Assembly (NCBI RefSeq): GCF_003397705.1
Contig: NZ_QJVB01000001.1
Span: 310,001-374,000 of the forward strand
Reading direction: 5' to 3'
Source: Gardnerella swidsinskii
GTDB lineage: Bacteria > Actinomycetota > Actinomycetes > Actinomycetales > Bifidobacteriaceae
DNA length: 64,000 bases
This document shows positions 37,338 to 46,639 of this stretch, one piece after another (the first letter of the stretch is position 1; each line of letters opens with the position of its first letter). Position numbers and translations under genes: made by a program. A model generated the notes under the pieces. It saw only the letters and a list, made by a program, of their open reading frames with translations, was not told the origin of the DNA and ran no database searches.

Positions 37338-38441
37338 ATGTGCATACCAGATTCAGGGTTACTGCTTGTAGATAAGCCTCAGGGCGTTACAAGTCACGAT
37401 ATTGTTGCATGCGCTCGTCATTTGTTGCATACAAAGCGAGTTGGGCACGCAGGAACGCTTGATCCTATGGCAACAGGATTGCTAATCATAGGTTTTGGCA
37501 ATGCAACGCGACTTTTAAATTATATGTTGGGGCACAATAAAACCTATGAAGCAGTAATCCGCTTGGGAGAAGCAACTACTACTGATGACGCAGAAGGTGA
37601 GATTCTTCCGGATAATGCATTAAATATAGGTCCGGGGGTTCATGTCGATAATGATGACACGTCTTTTGAAAAGTCACTGTCTTTTGAGCGAATTAAGCAA
37701 GTTGTTAGCGAAAATTTAGTAGGCAAAATTATGCAAGCTCCTACTGCTTTTTCTGCTATTAAAATTAATGGTCAACGAGCTTATGATTTAGCGCGCGAAG
37801 GAAAATCAGTAGAGATTGCTCCTCGAGAGATATTTGTTAGTGATTTTTCAGTAAGTAATCCTCGAATTACTAGGGGAGTGAGTGGGAAACTCGTATGCGA
37901 TATATCCGCAAAAGTTTCTTGCAGTAGTGGAACATATATTCGCGCTTTAGCTCGCGATTTAGGTCGCTTACTGGGAGTTGGTGGGCATCTTACTCAGCTT
38001 CGTCGCACGAGCGTTGGTGATTTTTCAGTTACTGATTCGCGTGTTCTTAAACTCCGCGCTCAAATGCGAGAATTTACTGATCGCAATGGAGTATTGCAGC
38101 ATCGCTCAAAAGCAGTTCCTGGTGACGATTTTGACGCAAATAATATGCTTCCTAAAATTTGCTTAAATATGATGGATGCAGCTTCGCATTCGCTTCCAAC
38201 TTTAAGCATTGATGAAAATCAAGCTAAAGACTTGCGTTTTGGACGCTGGATTGAGCTTAAATCTGCCATAAATTACGAAAATTATCCTGCAATAGCGTAC
38301 GTTCCAAACGCAAATACTGCGGAATGTGACGTTGTTGCAGTAGTTGAATTGACAAAAAATATAAAAAGTAATCAAATCAAACCAATTGTGGTATTTCCGG
38401 CAAGCGAGAAGACTGGTAAACTAGATAAGTATTTAAAATAA
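37338..38441 (+). CDS. truB: tRNA pseudouridine synthase B
   Basis: 367 residues. It starts PDSGLLLVDKPQGVTSHDIV and has catalytic Asp42 in GHAGTLDPMATGLL, GEATTTDDAEG and SSGTYIRALARDLG. It makes pseudouridine 55 in tRNAs. No Shine-Dalgarno is seen; TATAGT at 37317-37322 ends 15 nt before the ATG, so the transcript leader may be very short if that is a promoter. The C-terminal part is AT-rich and divergent from the PUA-type domain. Confidence 0.95.
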   Translation: MCIPDSGLLLVDKPQGVTSHDIVACARHLLHTKRVGHAGTLDPMATGLLIIGFGNATRLLNYMLGHNKTYEAVIRLGEATTTDDAEGEILPDNALNIGPGVHVDNDDTSFEKSLSFERIKQVVSENLVGKIMQAPTAFSAIKINGQRAYDLAREGKSVEIAPREIFVSDFSVSNPRITRGVSGKLVCDISAKVSCSSGTYIRALARDLGRLLGVGGHLTQLRRTSVGDFSVTDSRVLKLRAQMREFTDRNGVLQHRSKAVPGDDFDANNMLPKICLNMMDAASHSLPTLSIDENQAKDLRFGRWIELKSAINYENYPAIAYVPNANTAECDVVAVVELTKNIKSNQIKPIVVFPASEKTGKLDKYLK

Positions 38442-38502
38442 CGAATTGCGTAATTTGCGTAGTTTGCTTGAGTAATGCTTGAACGCGGATAGTAAGGATA
38501 TC

Positions 38503-39747
38503 ATGAAGGTCATCGACATTCGACCAGATGCCAACGGCATGATTAATTGGCCAACGTTAAGTGCGGAGCGTAAAGCGGTTGTTACCATTGGCGTATTCGA
38601 CGGTATGCACAAAGGGCATCGCGAGGTTATTCGTCGTACTGTGGATCTTGCGCATCGTCATGGAGCGTTTTCAGTAGTGATCATGTTTGACCCGCGTCCA
38701 AGCGTAGTGCATGCTAATCCTGATTTATACGATGATTTTGGCGATGTTAATTCTAAACTTCCGGACGATCCGGATGCTCTTACAAGCGTGCGTCAACGTT
38801 TGCGTGTGATGTCACAGTTGGATGTTGATCATGTTGTGATTGTGCGCTACAGCCTTGCTTTTGCTGCAAAATCGTACCGTTTCTTCTTAGGTCAGCTCGT
38901 TGGAAAGCTTGGTATGCGAGCATTAGTTCTTGGCTCTGATGCTGCACTTGGTGCTCGTTGTGCTGGTGATATTAAAGCAATTCGCGAGTTGTCTCAGGCA
39001 ACTGGAGTTTTTGAGCTTATTGAAGTAGAGGATTTGGGTCCAGACGACGTTCGCGTGCCTGATCCTATTGTTCGTGAGGTTCCACAGGAGCCTGGAGACC
39101 CTAAAGATCCTTCTGAGGGCATGAATAAAGCTGAATATCGTGCTTGGAGTAAGAGCATGCCAAATAAGAAAGTGCGTGCTTGGAGTTCTACAAATGTGCG
39201 CTGGATGTTGGCTACTGGTCGAGTCAAAGAAGCGCGTGAAATTTTGGATCAGCCGCATCGCGTTGAAGGAACAGTAGTTCATGGAGACGAGCGTGGGCGC
39301 GAGATTGGATTCCCAACAGTAAATCTTGGCGAAAAAATTGAAGGCTATGTGCCAGTTGATGGCGTGTATGCAGGCTGGGTTGTTGATTTAGATGCTGACA
39401 ATAAGAACGATGTCAGACCATCGAAAAATGCTGTTCCAGATGTGAGTGTTTTGCGTCGTGATGAGCTTCATTTAGGCGTTCATTCTCCGTGGCGTTGGCC
39501 TGCTGCGATTTCTATTGGAACTAAGCCAACATTTAATAAAGATGGCGAAGAAGATGCAGAGCGCACTGTTGAAGCTTACGGATTGTTCGACGATTGGAAA
39601 GACTTGTACGGGCATCGCGTTTGCATTGAGTTTGCTAGTTTCTTGCGTCCGCAACAGGCTTTTGACTCAGTTGACGCGCTAAAAGATATGCTCAAAGCTA
39701 ATGTTGAGCAAGTGCGCGAGATTACAGATGCTGAAGCTGAAGTCTGA
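38503..39747 (+). CDS. ribF: Bifunctional riboflavin kinase / FAD synthetase
   Basis: 414 residues from ATG 38503 (AAGGATAT upstream). The N-terminal FAD synthetase has VTIGVFDGMHKGH and a nucleotidyl-transferase fold. The C-terminal riboflavin kinase has RVEGTVVHGDERGREIGFP and HSPWRWPAAISIGTKPTF. A Pro/Glu/Asp-rich insertion (about residues 185-215) lies between. It makes FMN and FAD from riboflavin. It ends the infB-rbfA-truB run. Confidence 0.97.
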   Translation: MKVIDIRPDANGMINWPTLSAERKAVVTIGVFDGMHKGHREVIRRTVDLAHRHGAFSVVIMFDPRPSVVHANPDLYDDFGDVNSKLPDDPDALTSVRQRLRVMSQLDVDHVVIVRYSLAFAAKSYRFFLGQLVGKLGMRALVLGSDAALGARCAGDIKAIRELSQATGVFELIEVEDLGPDDVRVPDPIVREVPQEPGDPKDPSEGMNKAEYRAWSKSMPNKKVRAWSSTNVRWMLATGRVKEAREILDQPHRVEGTVVHGDERGREIGFPTVNLGEKIEGYVPVDGVYAGWVVDLDADNKNDVRPSKNAVPDVSVLRRDELHLGVHSPWRWPAAISIGTKPTFNKDGEEDAERTVEAYGLFDDWKDLYGHRVCIEFASFLRPQQAFDSVDALKDMLKANVEQVREITDAEAEV

Positions 39748-39800
39748 TTTTGATATTTGCGCTTAGTGGTTTTTAGTTGCGATTATTTTTGCTAGCTGCG

Positions 39801-39827
39801 TTTAGCTTATAGTCCAAATGCTTTTAA
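39801..39827 (+). repeat. Left copy of radA 3'-end repeat
   Basis: 27 bp matching 44277-44303 at 23 positions in the same orientation; all four differences are transitions. Read on the minus strand it still spells L-K-A-F-G-L-stop, a decayed copy of the RadA C-terminus (L-K-A-L-G-L-stop). It sits between ribF and the accessory block. Confidence 0.75.
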
Positions 39828-39858
39828 AATTGTGTTTGCTAAAGCATAAAATATACTT

Positions 39859-40911
39859 ATGATAAACGCATCAATCAATCTTGAGCAAAGTGAAACATAT
39901 AATCGCGCGTTTGGAGCTATTGTTGGTCTTGCTATAGGCGATGCGCTTGGAATGCCAACTCAGAGTATGAGTGCTCAAAGCATACGCCGTTTTTATGGCG
40001 GTCCAATTACAAGGTTAATGGATGCTGTAAGTCAGCAGCCAATCGCGCCAAATATGAAAGCAGGTTCTGTAACAGATGATACGGAGCAAGCTTTTTTACT
40101 TGCTGAACGCATAATCGCAGATAATGGCAATATTGACAACAACAAGTATGCGCAAAATCTTCTAGATTGGGAAGATGTAATGCGCGAAAAAGGTTCTTTG
40201 GATTTGTTAGGACCGTCAACTAAGTCAGCTTTAAAAGCGCTTGTAAATGGAGTAAGTCCTGAAGAAACAGGCAAATTTGGCACAACTAATGGTGGTGCAA
40301 TGCGCGCGACACCAATTGGCATTGCTTTCAAACCAGGTGAATCGCTTGCTAAGGCAGCCAGAAAATCATGCTTAATTACTCACAATACGACTCAAGGAAT
40401 TGAATCTACAACACTCGTTGCTGTGGCAGTAAGTTTAGGTATTGAAGGTTGTGAAAATCCGCTTAAAGAAGCAATAAAATTCGTAAAATCGCTTCCAAAA
40501 TATGGTAATTGGAGCGCAAAAGCAAGCGTTATAAGTAGGGTCGAATTTTTCACTAAAAAAGCTGAGGAGTTGAGTTGCTTATCTGCAAGTGACGATGATT
40601 TTGCTGAAATGTTGCAAAATGATTGTGGTACAAGTGTTGAAGCTAATGAATCCGTAGCTGCAGCTTTCGCAATTGCAACTCGCTTTGCAAATGAACCAAC
40701 CAAAGCTGCGTGTTTTGCAGCATCGATTGGCGGAGATACCGATACGATTGCTGCAATGTGTTCTGCGATGTTGGGCTCACAGTATGGGTTGCAAGTGTTC
40801 GATGAAAAAATACGAGAACGCGTTTTAGAGAATTTGCGAATTGAACACTGCTATGATGTAGAAAAGACAGTGTATGATTTGTGTCTAATTAGAGAAAATA
40901 CTGCGCAATAG
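39859..40911 (+). CDS. ADP-ribosylglycohydrolase-family enzyme
   Basis: 350 residues. The DraG-type metal site is seen in GAIVGLAIGDALGMPTQS, TDDTEQAFLLAERI, NGGAMRATPIGIA and ASIGGDTDTIAAMCSAMLG, which supply the Asp, Thr and Glu ligands of the dinuclear Mg site. It would cleave an N-glycosidic bond to ADP-ribose or a related riboside. No RBS is visible; TAAAAT (39847-39852) ends 7 nt before the ATG, so translation may be leaderless. It is the first gene of the ribF-radA accessory block. Confidence 0.88.
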   Translation: MINASINLEQSETYNRAFGAIVGLAIGDALGMPTQSMSAQSIRRFYGGPITRLMDAVSQQPIAPNMKAGSVTDDTEQAFLLAERIIADNGNIDNNKYAQNLLDWEDVMREKGSLDLLGPSTKSALKALVNGVSPEETGKFGTTNGGAMRATPIGIAFKPGESLAKAARKSCLITHNTTQGIESTTLVAVAVSLGIEGCENPLKEAIKFVKSLPKYGNWSAKASVISRVEFFTKKAEELSCLSASDDDFAEMLQNDCGTSVEANESVAAAFAIATRFANEPTKAACFAASIGGDTDTIAAMCSAMLGSQYGLQVFDEKIRERVLENLRIEHCYDVEKTVYDLCLIRENTAQ

Positions 40912-40929
40912 CTTTCAGAGGCGATTACA

Positions 40930-42051
40930 ATGCGTGAATCAAACCTAAACTTGAGCAATAAAGCGAGTTTGATTGCGCCTAGAATAATATCACTCGGCCA
41001 AATTATCGTAGATGTAACTATGAAAGTTAGCTCTGTTCCTAAGCCTGGTGAAGACATATTTGCAAACTCTTATAGTATGAGCGCTGGTGCAAGTTACAAC
41101 ATGCTATTTGCTGCAAGTCAAATGGGAGCTAAAGCGCAATGGGCTGGCGTTTTGGGTGAAGGCGATTTTGCAAATATTATTTCTAAAGCTTTAAACGAAG
41201 CGCATATTTCGCATATTGGCACAAAAAATTCCATGCTTGATTCAGGATTTTGCATAGCTCTTACGGATAAAAACGCAGAGCGAACTTTTATATCTACTAA
41301 AGGTGCAGAAACTAGTGGTGACGAGCATGCTTTTGAATTAGTAAACCCAAATCCGCAAGATGTTGTGTACATTAGTGGATATACGTTTGTGAGTCCTATA
41401 AAGCGCGCGCTTTTGCGGTTTATGTTAAGAACATGCGGTTTGTGCGGTTTAAGTAGTAGTGCTTTAGAGAGTTCTTTTGATAAACACAAGCGCCGGTTTA
41501 CAGCGATTTTTGATGCGTCGCCAATGATTGTAAATATTTTAGATGAAGATTTAAAAGCTTTGATTGACTACGCGCCAATTTGGTTGTGTAATGCTAGAGA
41601 AGCTGAGATTTTAGCAAAAAGGCTTAACGCTTGGGGAAATGGCGAAATCGAAGATGATTGCAGCGAAGATGCTGACGAAAGCAAAGATGCTGATAGCAAA
41701 AACTTTAATGACGAAACAAATAATCAACTTACAAAACGAAAGATTGAGCGTTTACAGCGTGCGCTAAGAGCTCCCCTCATCGTTCATGCAGGATCTCACG
41801 GAGCTTGGGTGTGTGATTTAGGTAAAGAAGCCGAGCATATTAAAGGATTCCAAGTAAAAGCAGTAGATACGAATGGAGCTGGCGATGCGCATACTGGCGT
41901 ACTTGCGGCTTGTATAGGCTACAAAATGACACTTGAGCAGGCTGTTTTATGCGCGAATGCTGCAGCTGCTATTGCTGTCACAAAATATGGACCTGCAACG
42001 TGTCCTACAAAAAAGGAGATAGAAGATTTTATTAAAACAAATGTTTATTAA
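40930..42051 (+). CDS. PfkB-family sugar/nucleoside kinase
   Basis: 373 residues of ribokinase fold. The N-terminal part has IISLGQIIVDVTMKVSSVPKPGED; the C-terminal PfkB signature AVDTNGAGDAHTGVLAA carries the catalytic Asp and anion hole. A large Asp/Glu/Ser-rich insert (about residues 235-265) interrupts the sugar-binding half. It lies 18 nt after the glycohydrolase gene, so the product may act on the released ribosyl unit. The substrate is not known. Confidence 0.88.
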   Translation: MRESNLNLSNKASLIAPRIISLGQIIVDVTMKVSSVPKPGEDIFANSYSMSAGASYNMLFAASQMGAKAQWAGVLGEGDFANIISKALNEAHISHIGTKNSMLDSGFCIALTDKNAERTFISTKGAETSGDEHAFELVNPNPQDVVYISGYTFVSPIKRALLRFMLRTCGLCGLSSSALESSFDKHKRRFTAIFDASPMIVNILDEDLKALIDYAPIWLCNAREAEILAKRLNAWGNGEIEDDCSEDADESKDADSKNFNDETNNQLTKRKIERLQRALRAPLIVHAGSHGAWVCDLGKEAEHIKGFQVKAVDTNGAGDAHTGVLAACIGYKMTLEQAVLCANAAAAIAVTKYGPATCPTKKEIEDFIKTNVY

Positions 42052-42130
42052 CACCAACATTTAATGGATTTTCTTAAATTATCCACAAATCTATAAAACA
42101 AAATCAATATAAAAAGAAGCTAGGTGAAAA

Positions 42131-43654
42131 ATGAGTAAATCTCAAGTAGGAGAATCTAAAACTCAACAAGCCACAGACTCGTCGAGTCAACATTCCTTAA
42201 GTATTGAGGAACAAGGCATAGACACAATCAGTGAAAGCGAGCGTAAAGGAACGCCGGTAAGCTTATTCTGGCCGTGGTTTGCAGCAAATATTTAAGTATT
42301 TGCAATGTCGTATGGAGCGTGGGCATTAGGTTTTGCAATATCCTTCTGGCAAGCAACATTAATGACAATAATCGGCGTAATCGTATCATTCTTGCTGGTT
42401 GGGGTAATCTCAATAGCCGGCAAACGCGGAAACGCTCCAACAATGGTATTGACTCGCGCCACGTTCGGCGTACGTGGAGCAAACATTCCAGCAGCACTAA
42501 GTTGGATTGCAACGCTCGGATGGGAGATTTCTCTAGCAATAACTGCCGTTCTTGCAATGGCAACAGCAGCAGAAAAGATCGGCTGGGGTAGTGGTACGAG
42601 TGTTAAAATCGTGAGCACAATCATCGTAGTTGGATTAATTGTAATTGTTGGAATTTACGGCTACGACTTAATTATGAAGTGCCAGCAAGTTATAACAATT
42701 GTAACGGGAATAATCACTCTTGGATTCTTCGTACTAGGTTGGGGACACATAAACTTTGCTGCGATTGGTCAAATTCCAAACGGATCTCTTCCTGCAATGC
42801 TCGGTTGCTGCTTCTTCGTTATGACTGGCTTCGGCATAGGCTGGGTTAATGTTGCGGCTGATTACTCTAGATACTTGCCTAGAAAATTTTCAAATAGCGG
42901 AATCGTTTTTTGGACTACTTTTGGAGCGTCAATTGCAAACGTGTTCCTAATTTTCTACGGTCTTCTACTCGCAGCTTCTAATATGGAATTAGCTCAAAAC
43001 GTTGGAAACGACCCGATTGGAGCAATTGCTGCAATCTTGCCAGCGTGGTATTTGATTCCGTACACGATTGTAGCGGTTCTAGGACTTATGTCTGGAGCAA
43101 TTATGGACAATTATTCAAACGGTCTTGCGTTGCTATCTTTTGGAATACGTATTCCTAGAACTGTTGCAGCAATTATTACTGCAGTTCTAACTACTCTTGG
43201 CGTTGTTTATGTCACGTTCTTCTCCGACACATTTATTGGACCATTCCAAGGCTTCTTAACGACTTTGGGAGTGCCGATGGCTGTTTGGGCTGGAATGTTT
43301 ACTACGGATGTGCTTGTTCGCAAAAAAGATTATTGCACTGAGGACTTGTATAAGCCGGAAGGTCTCTACGGTGCTTGGAATGTTAAAGCTTTTGCAATTC
43401 TTTGCGTTGGAACGATTGTTGGATGGGGTTTGGTCGTAAACTCTGCAGCGAAATGGCTTACATGGCAAGGTTATTTGCTTTGGTTTGTTGGCGGAAAATC
43501 AAGTAGCTGGGCTGGTGCAAACTTGGGCGTAATAGTTGCGCTACTAATCGGCTTAATTGGCTCTTTAATTTTCCAGCGTAAAGATATTGCTAAGCAAGAA
43601 GCGGATTTGCCAACAAGCGAAGTAGGTTTGCAGACAAGCGAAATTGCAGAATAA
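42131..43654 (+). pseudogene. NCS1-family nucleobase permease interrupted by an in-frame TAA
   Basis: From ATG 42131 (AGGTG upstream) the frame reads a normal N-terminus ending in VSLFWPWFAANI, then TAA at 42293-42295, and continues in the same frame with VFAMSYGAWALGFAISFWQA for 449 more residues. CodB-like cytosine permeases normally carry Ser here, so a single base change (TCA to TAA) explains it. Downstream, GWVNVAADYSRYLPR and further membrane segments are intact. ATG 42305 has no RBS, and a product from it would lack helix 1. Readthrough or a sequencing error is also possible. Confidence 0.8.
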
Positions 43655-43696
43655 AAATAAAAATGAAAAAGGATATTCGTATGAAAGGATATTCAA

Positions 43697-44254
43697 ATGA
43701 TTAAAGAAGACGAATGGTTAGTGGTAATCGACAGACAGCGCGTTTTTTGCGAAAGTGAGTGGTCGACTTGGGCGTGCGCAGATCACACTTACGATTCAAC
43801 AACCGAAGCTTTTACAAAACTTGCAAAAGCCTATGGTAATCGAGTAATTTACACGCGCTATGTAGCACCGCTTAAGCCAGAAAACGCTTGGGTTGACTAT
43901 TTTAAAGATTGGCCACAATTCCTCGTAAAACCTGACGACCCAATGTATGACTTCACTCCAGAAACAGCAGAACTTGCGGAAGGTCACACTGTAGTTACTT
44001 GCGAAACTTTTGGAAAGTGGGGTACGAAGCTTAAAGCTGCATTAGGCGAATGTCACAAAATAACAATTTGCGGAGTCGCAACAGATTGTTGCGTACTAAC
44101 AACCGCTTTAGCTGCAGCAGATAATGGCGTTGCTGTGCGTATCGCAGAAGATGCTTGTGCAGGAAGCACGCCAGAAAATCATAAGCTAGCTCTTAAAACT
44201 ATGGAGCTTTTTACGCCGCTTATAACAGTGTGCAGCACAAGCGAAATCCTTTAA
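43697..44254 (+). CDS. Isochorismatase-like cysteine hydrolase
   Basis: 185 residues. The catalytic triad of the family is visible: Asp in VVIDRQRVF, Lys in FGKWGTKLK and Cys in VATDCCVLTTALAA, with the cis-peptide bond VAT before it. Relatives include nicotinamidase and ureido-amidohydrolases, so an amide or urea-type hydrolysis on a product of the block is plausible. It lies 42 nt after the permease frame, with AAAGGATA upstream, and closes the block. Confidence 0.87.
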   Translation: MIKEDEWLVVIDRQRVFCESEWSTWACADHTYDSTTEAFTKLAKAYGNRVIYTRYVAPLKPENAWVDYFKDWPQFLVKPDDPMYDFTPETAELAEGHTVVTCETFGKWGTKLKAALGECHKITICGVATDCCVLTTALAAADNGVAVRIAEDACAGSTPENHKLALKTMELFTPLITVCSTSEIL

Positions 44255-44260
44255 AGTAGT

Positions 44261-44298
44261 AGCACTTGGGCATTTGCTTAGCTTATAGCCCAAGTGCT
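44261..44298. terminator. Stem-loop between the accessory block and radA
   Basis: AGCACTTGGGC (44261-44271) pairs perfectly with GCCCAAGTGCT (44288-44298). The right arm is the end of radA. The T-run is weak on both strands, so it may separate the convergent units only partially. Confidence 0.5.
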
Positions 44299-44303
44299 TT
44301 CAA
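44277..44303 (+). repeat. Right copy of radA 3'-end repeat
   Basis: 27 bp matching 39801-39827 at 23 positions. It is the true radA end, including the stop codon at 44283-44285 (minus strand). Confidence 0.75.
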
Positions 44304-45770
44304 CGCTTCTCGCACTGTGCTAACTTCAATAATTTCTAATCCTGGAATATTAACGTTTTTCCGCATATGGCAAACTATTGCGCGCTTATATCCTATTCGC
44401 GCAGCCTCACGCAATCGCGGCTCTATTCTTGGCACTGGGCGAACTTGACCAGTTAAGCTCATTTCGCCAATTGCGCAAGTTTTAGGAGTTACTGCTTTCC
44501 CGGCAGCAGCGCTAGCTAAAGCTGCTACGATTGCTAAGTCGCAAGACGGCTCTTTTGCCAACGCTCCTGCAATAGTAGATACGTACAAATCTTTTGCAAG
44601 CAAATTAACGCGTCCGTGACGATACAAAACTGCTGTAAGCATTGCAAGACGGTTAGAATCAACACCAGAAACTGCACGGCGAGGAGTGGGCAGGGCTGAT
44701 TGCGTTACAAGTGCTTGTATTTCAATCGGCAGGCTTCTGTGTCCTTCAAGTGTAAAAGTGACGCAAGTTCCGTCGTTTGTGCCATCTTGCGCATTTTTAC
44801 CTTGATTATCGTTTTCTGTAGAAGACAAAAACAGTCCGGAAGGATCTGGCACTTCCTCAATTCCTTCACCGCTCATATCGAAGCAGCCAACTTCGTCTGT
44901 AGGTCCAAAGCGATTCTTTACGGCTCTTAGCATGCGTAGCGCTGTTTGTGTATCGCCTTCAAATTGACATACTGTGTCAACTAAATGCTCAAGCGTCCGC
45001 GGTCCTGCTATTGAACCATCTTTTGTAACGTGCCCAACTAAAAGTATCGGAATATTGTTAGCTTTAGCAACGTCGATAAGTGCACTCGCAACTTCTCTAA
45101 CTTGTGTAGAACCGCCTGTAATACCATCTACTTCTTGTGCGGAAATCGTTTGCGCAGAATCGACAATAGCAAGCGTAGGGTGATGCGTTTCAATAAGATC
45201 CAGCACAGTGTCAAGATCGCCTGTTGTTGCAAGTAATAAATAATCGTTTACAGCGTTAATTCTAGACGCGCGCAATTTAACTTGTGCTGCTGATTCCTCG
45301 CCGGAAATATACAATACCGGGGGAGTGTTGCTTTCTTTTGATTGCTTAGATACGTAAGCTGCTGTTTTTAGAAGTAGTGTTGATTTTCCGATACCTGGCT
45401 CTCCTGCTATAAGAGTTACGGAGCCTGGCACAAGTCCTCCGCCTAATACGCGATCGAATTCGCTAAAACCAGTGTGGATGCGCATTGCGTCGTCTGCTTG
45501 AATTTCGCTAATTGGTTGCGCGGATGTTGCTGAATCGAGAGTTGAATGTGTGCTATTGCGATTAGAAGTAGTTATGCTATCTGGTGAATATGCGCGCGAT
45601 GCTGTTGTTGCGCGCGGTGTACGTGTTGTACGAGATAATCCGCTAACTCGCGCTTCTCTAAACTCGTTCACTGTGCCCCATTCGCCACATTCAGGGCAGC
45701 GACCGTACCATTTTGAGCCGCTCCAACCGCATTCGGAACATAAATAGTGAAGAGTAGATTTACTAGCCAT
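44283..45770 (-). CDS. radA: DNA repair protein RadA
   Basis: 495 residues. The N-terminal zinc finger has CSECGWSGSKWYGRCPECGEW, the ATPase has Walker A GEPGIGKSTLL, the KNRFGPTDEVG motif typical of RadA/Sms is present, and a Lon-like C-terminal domain ends LKALGL. It promotes branch migration in recombination with RecA. The start has no clear RBS; TATAGC lies 8 nt upstream on the minus strand, so a very short leader is possible. It is divergent from the next gene and convergent with the accessory block. Confidence 0.97.
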   Translation of the reverse strand: MASKSTLHYLCSECGWSGSKWYGRCPECGEWGTVNEFREARVSGLSRTTRTPRATTASRAYSPDSITTSNRNSTHSTLDSATSAQPISEIQADDAMRIHTGFSEFDRVLGGGLVPGSVTLIAGEPGIGKSTLLLKTAAYVSKQSKESNTPPVLYISGEESAAQVKLRASRINAVNDYLLLATTGDLDTVLDLIETHHPTLAIVDSAQTISAQEVDGITGGSTQVREVASALIDVAKANNIPILLVGHVTKDGSIAGPRTLEHLVDTVCQFEGDTQTALRMLRAVKNRFGPTDEVGCFDMSGEGIEEVPDPSGLFLSSTENDNQGKNAQDGTNDGTCVTFTLEGHRSLPIEIQALVTQSALPTPRRAVSGVDSNRLAMLTAVLYRHGRVNLLAKDLYVSTIAGALAKEPSCDLAIVAALASAAAGKAVTPKTCAIGEMSLTGQVRPVPRIEPRLREAARIGYKRAIVCHMRKNVNIPGLEIIEVSTVREALKALGL

Positions 45771-45852
45771 ATCTCGACGCTATACGCTTTATTAGACAAT
45801 CATATTTTGTATTTGTTTTTGATTGTAAAGCGCTTTTGCGTACTAAAAGCGT

Positions 45853-45871
45853 CATCGCGATGTGACATAAT
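45853..45871 (+). promoter_or_regulatory. Palindrome and -10 box in front of the 45878 gene
   Basis: CATCGCGATG (45853-45862) is a 10-bp palindrome just before CATAAT (45866-45871), whose end lies 6 nt from the ATG at 45878. The mRNA may be leaderless. No -35 of the usual spacing was found. Confidence 0.4.
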
Positions 45872-45877
45872 GCAAGT

Positions 45878-46534
45878 ATGTCGAAATCGAATGCTTCAAG
45901 TATGAATGCTTCAAAGATGGGTGCGTTGAATATGAATTCCTCAAGTGTCAATAATTCATCACACAGCAAGTTATTAGTTGTGTTGACTTCAGCTGCAGTA
46001 ATTGTGGTTTTGGCTCTAATTTCAGCATTTATGTGGCCAGGTTGGGCATTAAATCACGAAAACGTTGCGAGCAAAAATCATATGGTAATGCCTAAAACGC
46101 CTTCTATACCATCGAAACCTTTGCCAGCATCTTCTACGGCATTGCTTAAGGCTATGCCAGATAGCGTACTTGATTTCGCTCGTGTTGACGCTATACCTAG
46201 TGCAACTTGGACTGAATCGTCGCCTTTGGAGGAATATTCTGTTAAGTACTCAACTGGTCAGCCAGATGGGGAAGTGTCTGTAACTGTTGCTCAATGGTCG
46301 AATCGTGATTCTGCAAACAAACAGTATGAGGCGTTAGTTGATGGACTTAAGGGTTCTGATATCGCAAGTGGAAAAATTCAAGTTTCTGGCAAGACTTCCG
46401 GTAGCTATGTGTTGCGAAATGATGAAAATGATAAATCACAGGCTAGTGCATTGTGGCAGAACGATACCGCTGTTTTTGAAGTGAACGGCGCAAAGCAAGC
46501 AGTAGAGCGTTTTTATCACAGATTCCCAATGTAA
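45878..46534 (+). CDS. Membrane-anchored protein of unknown function
   Basis: 218 residues. A short cytosolic Ser/Asn/Met-rich N-terminus is followed by one membrane helix (about 28-50, LLVVLTSAAVIVVLALISAF) and an extracytoplasmic domain with Pro/Ser-rich linker and the stretch VSVTVAQWSNRDSANKQYEAL. No family is recognised. It may sit in the cell envelope. The start has no RBS but has a -10-like CATAAT 6 nt before it. Confidence 0.7.
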   Translation: MSKSNASSMNASKMGALNMNSSSVNNSSHSKLLVVLTSAAVIVVLALISAFMWPGWALNHENVASKNHMVMPKTPSIPSKPLPASSTALLKAMPDSVLDFARVDAIPSATWTESSPLEEYSVKYSTGQPDGEVSVTVAQWSNRDSANKQYEALVDGLKGSDIASGKIQVSGKTSGSYVLRNDENDKSQASALWQNDTAVFEVNGAKQAVERFYHRFPM

Positions 46535-46639
46535 ATTGTTGTAAAAAAATGATGTTCTTTGTAATATCACTCCACAAAGTCGTTAAAACGGTGTAACATT
46601 AGGCAAGTTGCACACTTTACATAGGAATGGAGGCTTCAG

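Noticed and set aside
38479-38505. Earlier TTG start for ribF at 38479
   Set aside because: The ATG at 38503 has a better RBS and matches the conserved N-terminus. The extra residues have no family support.
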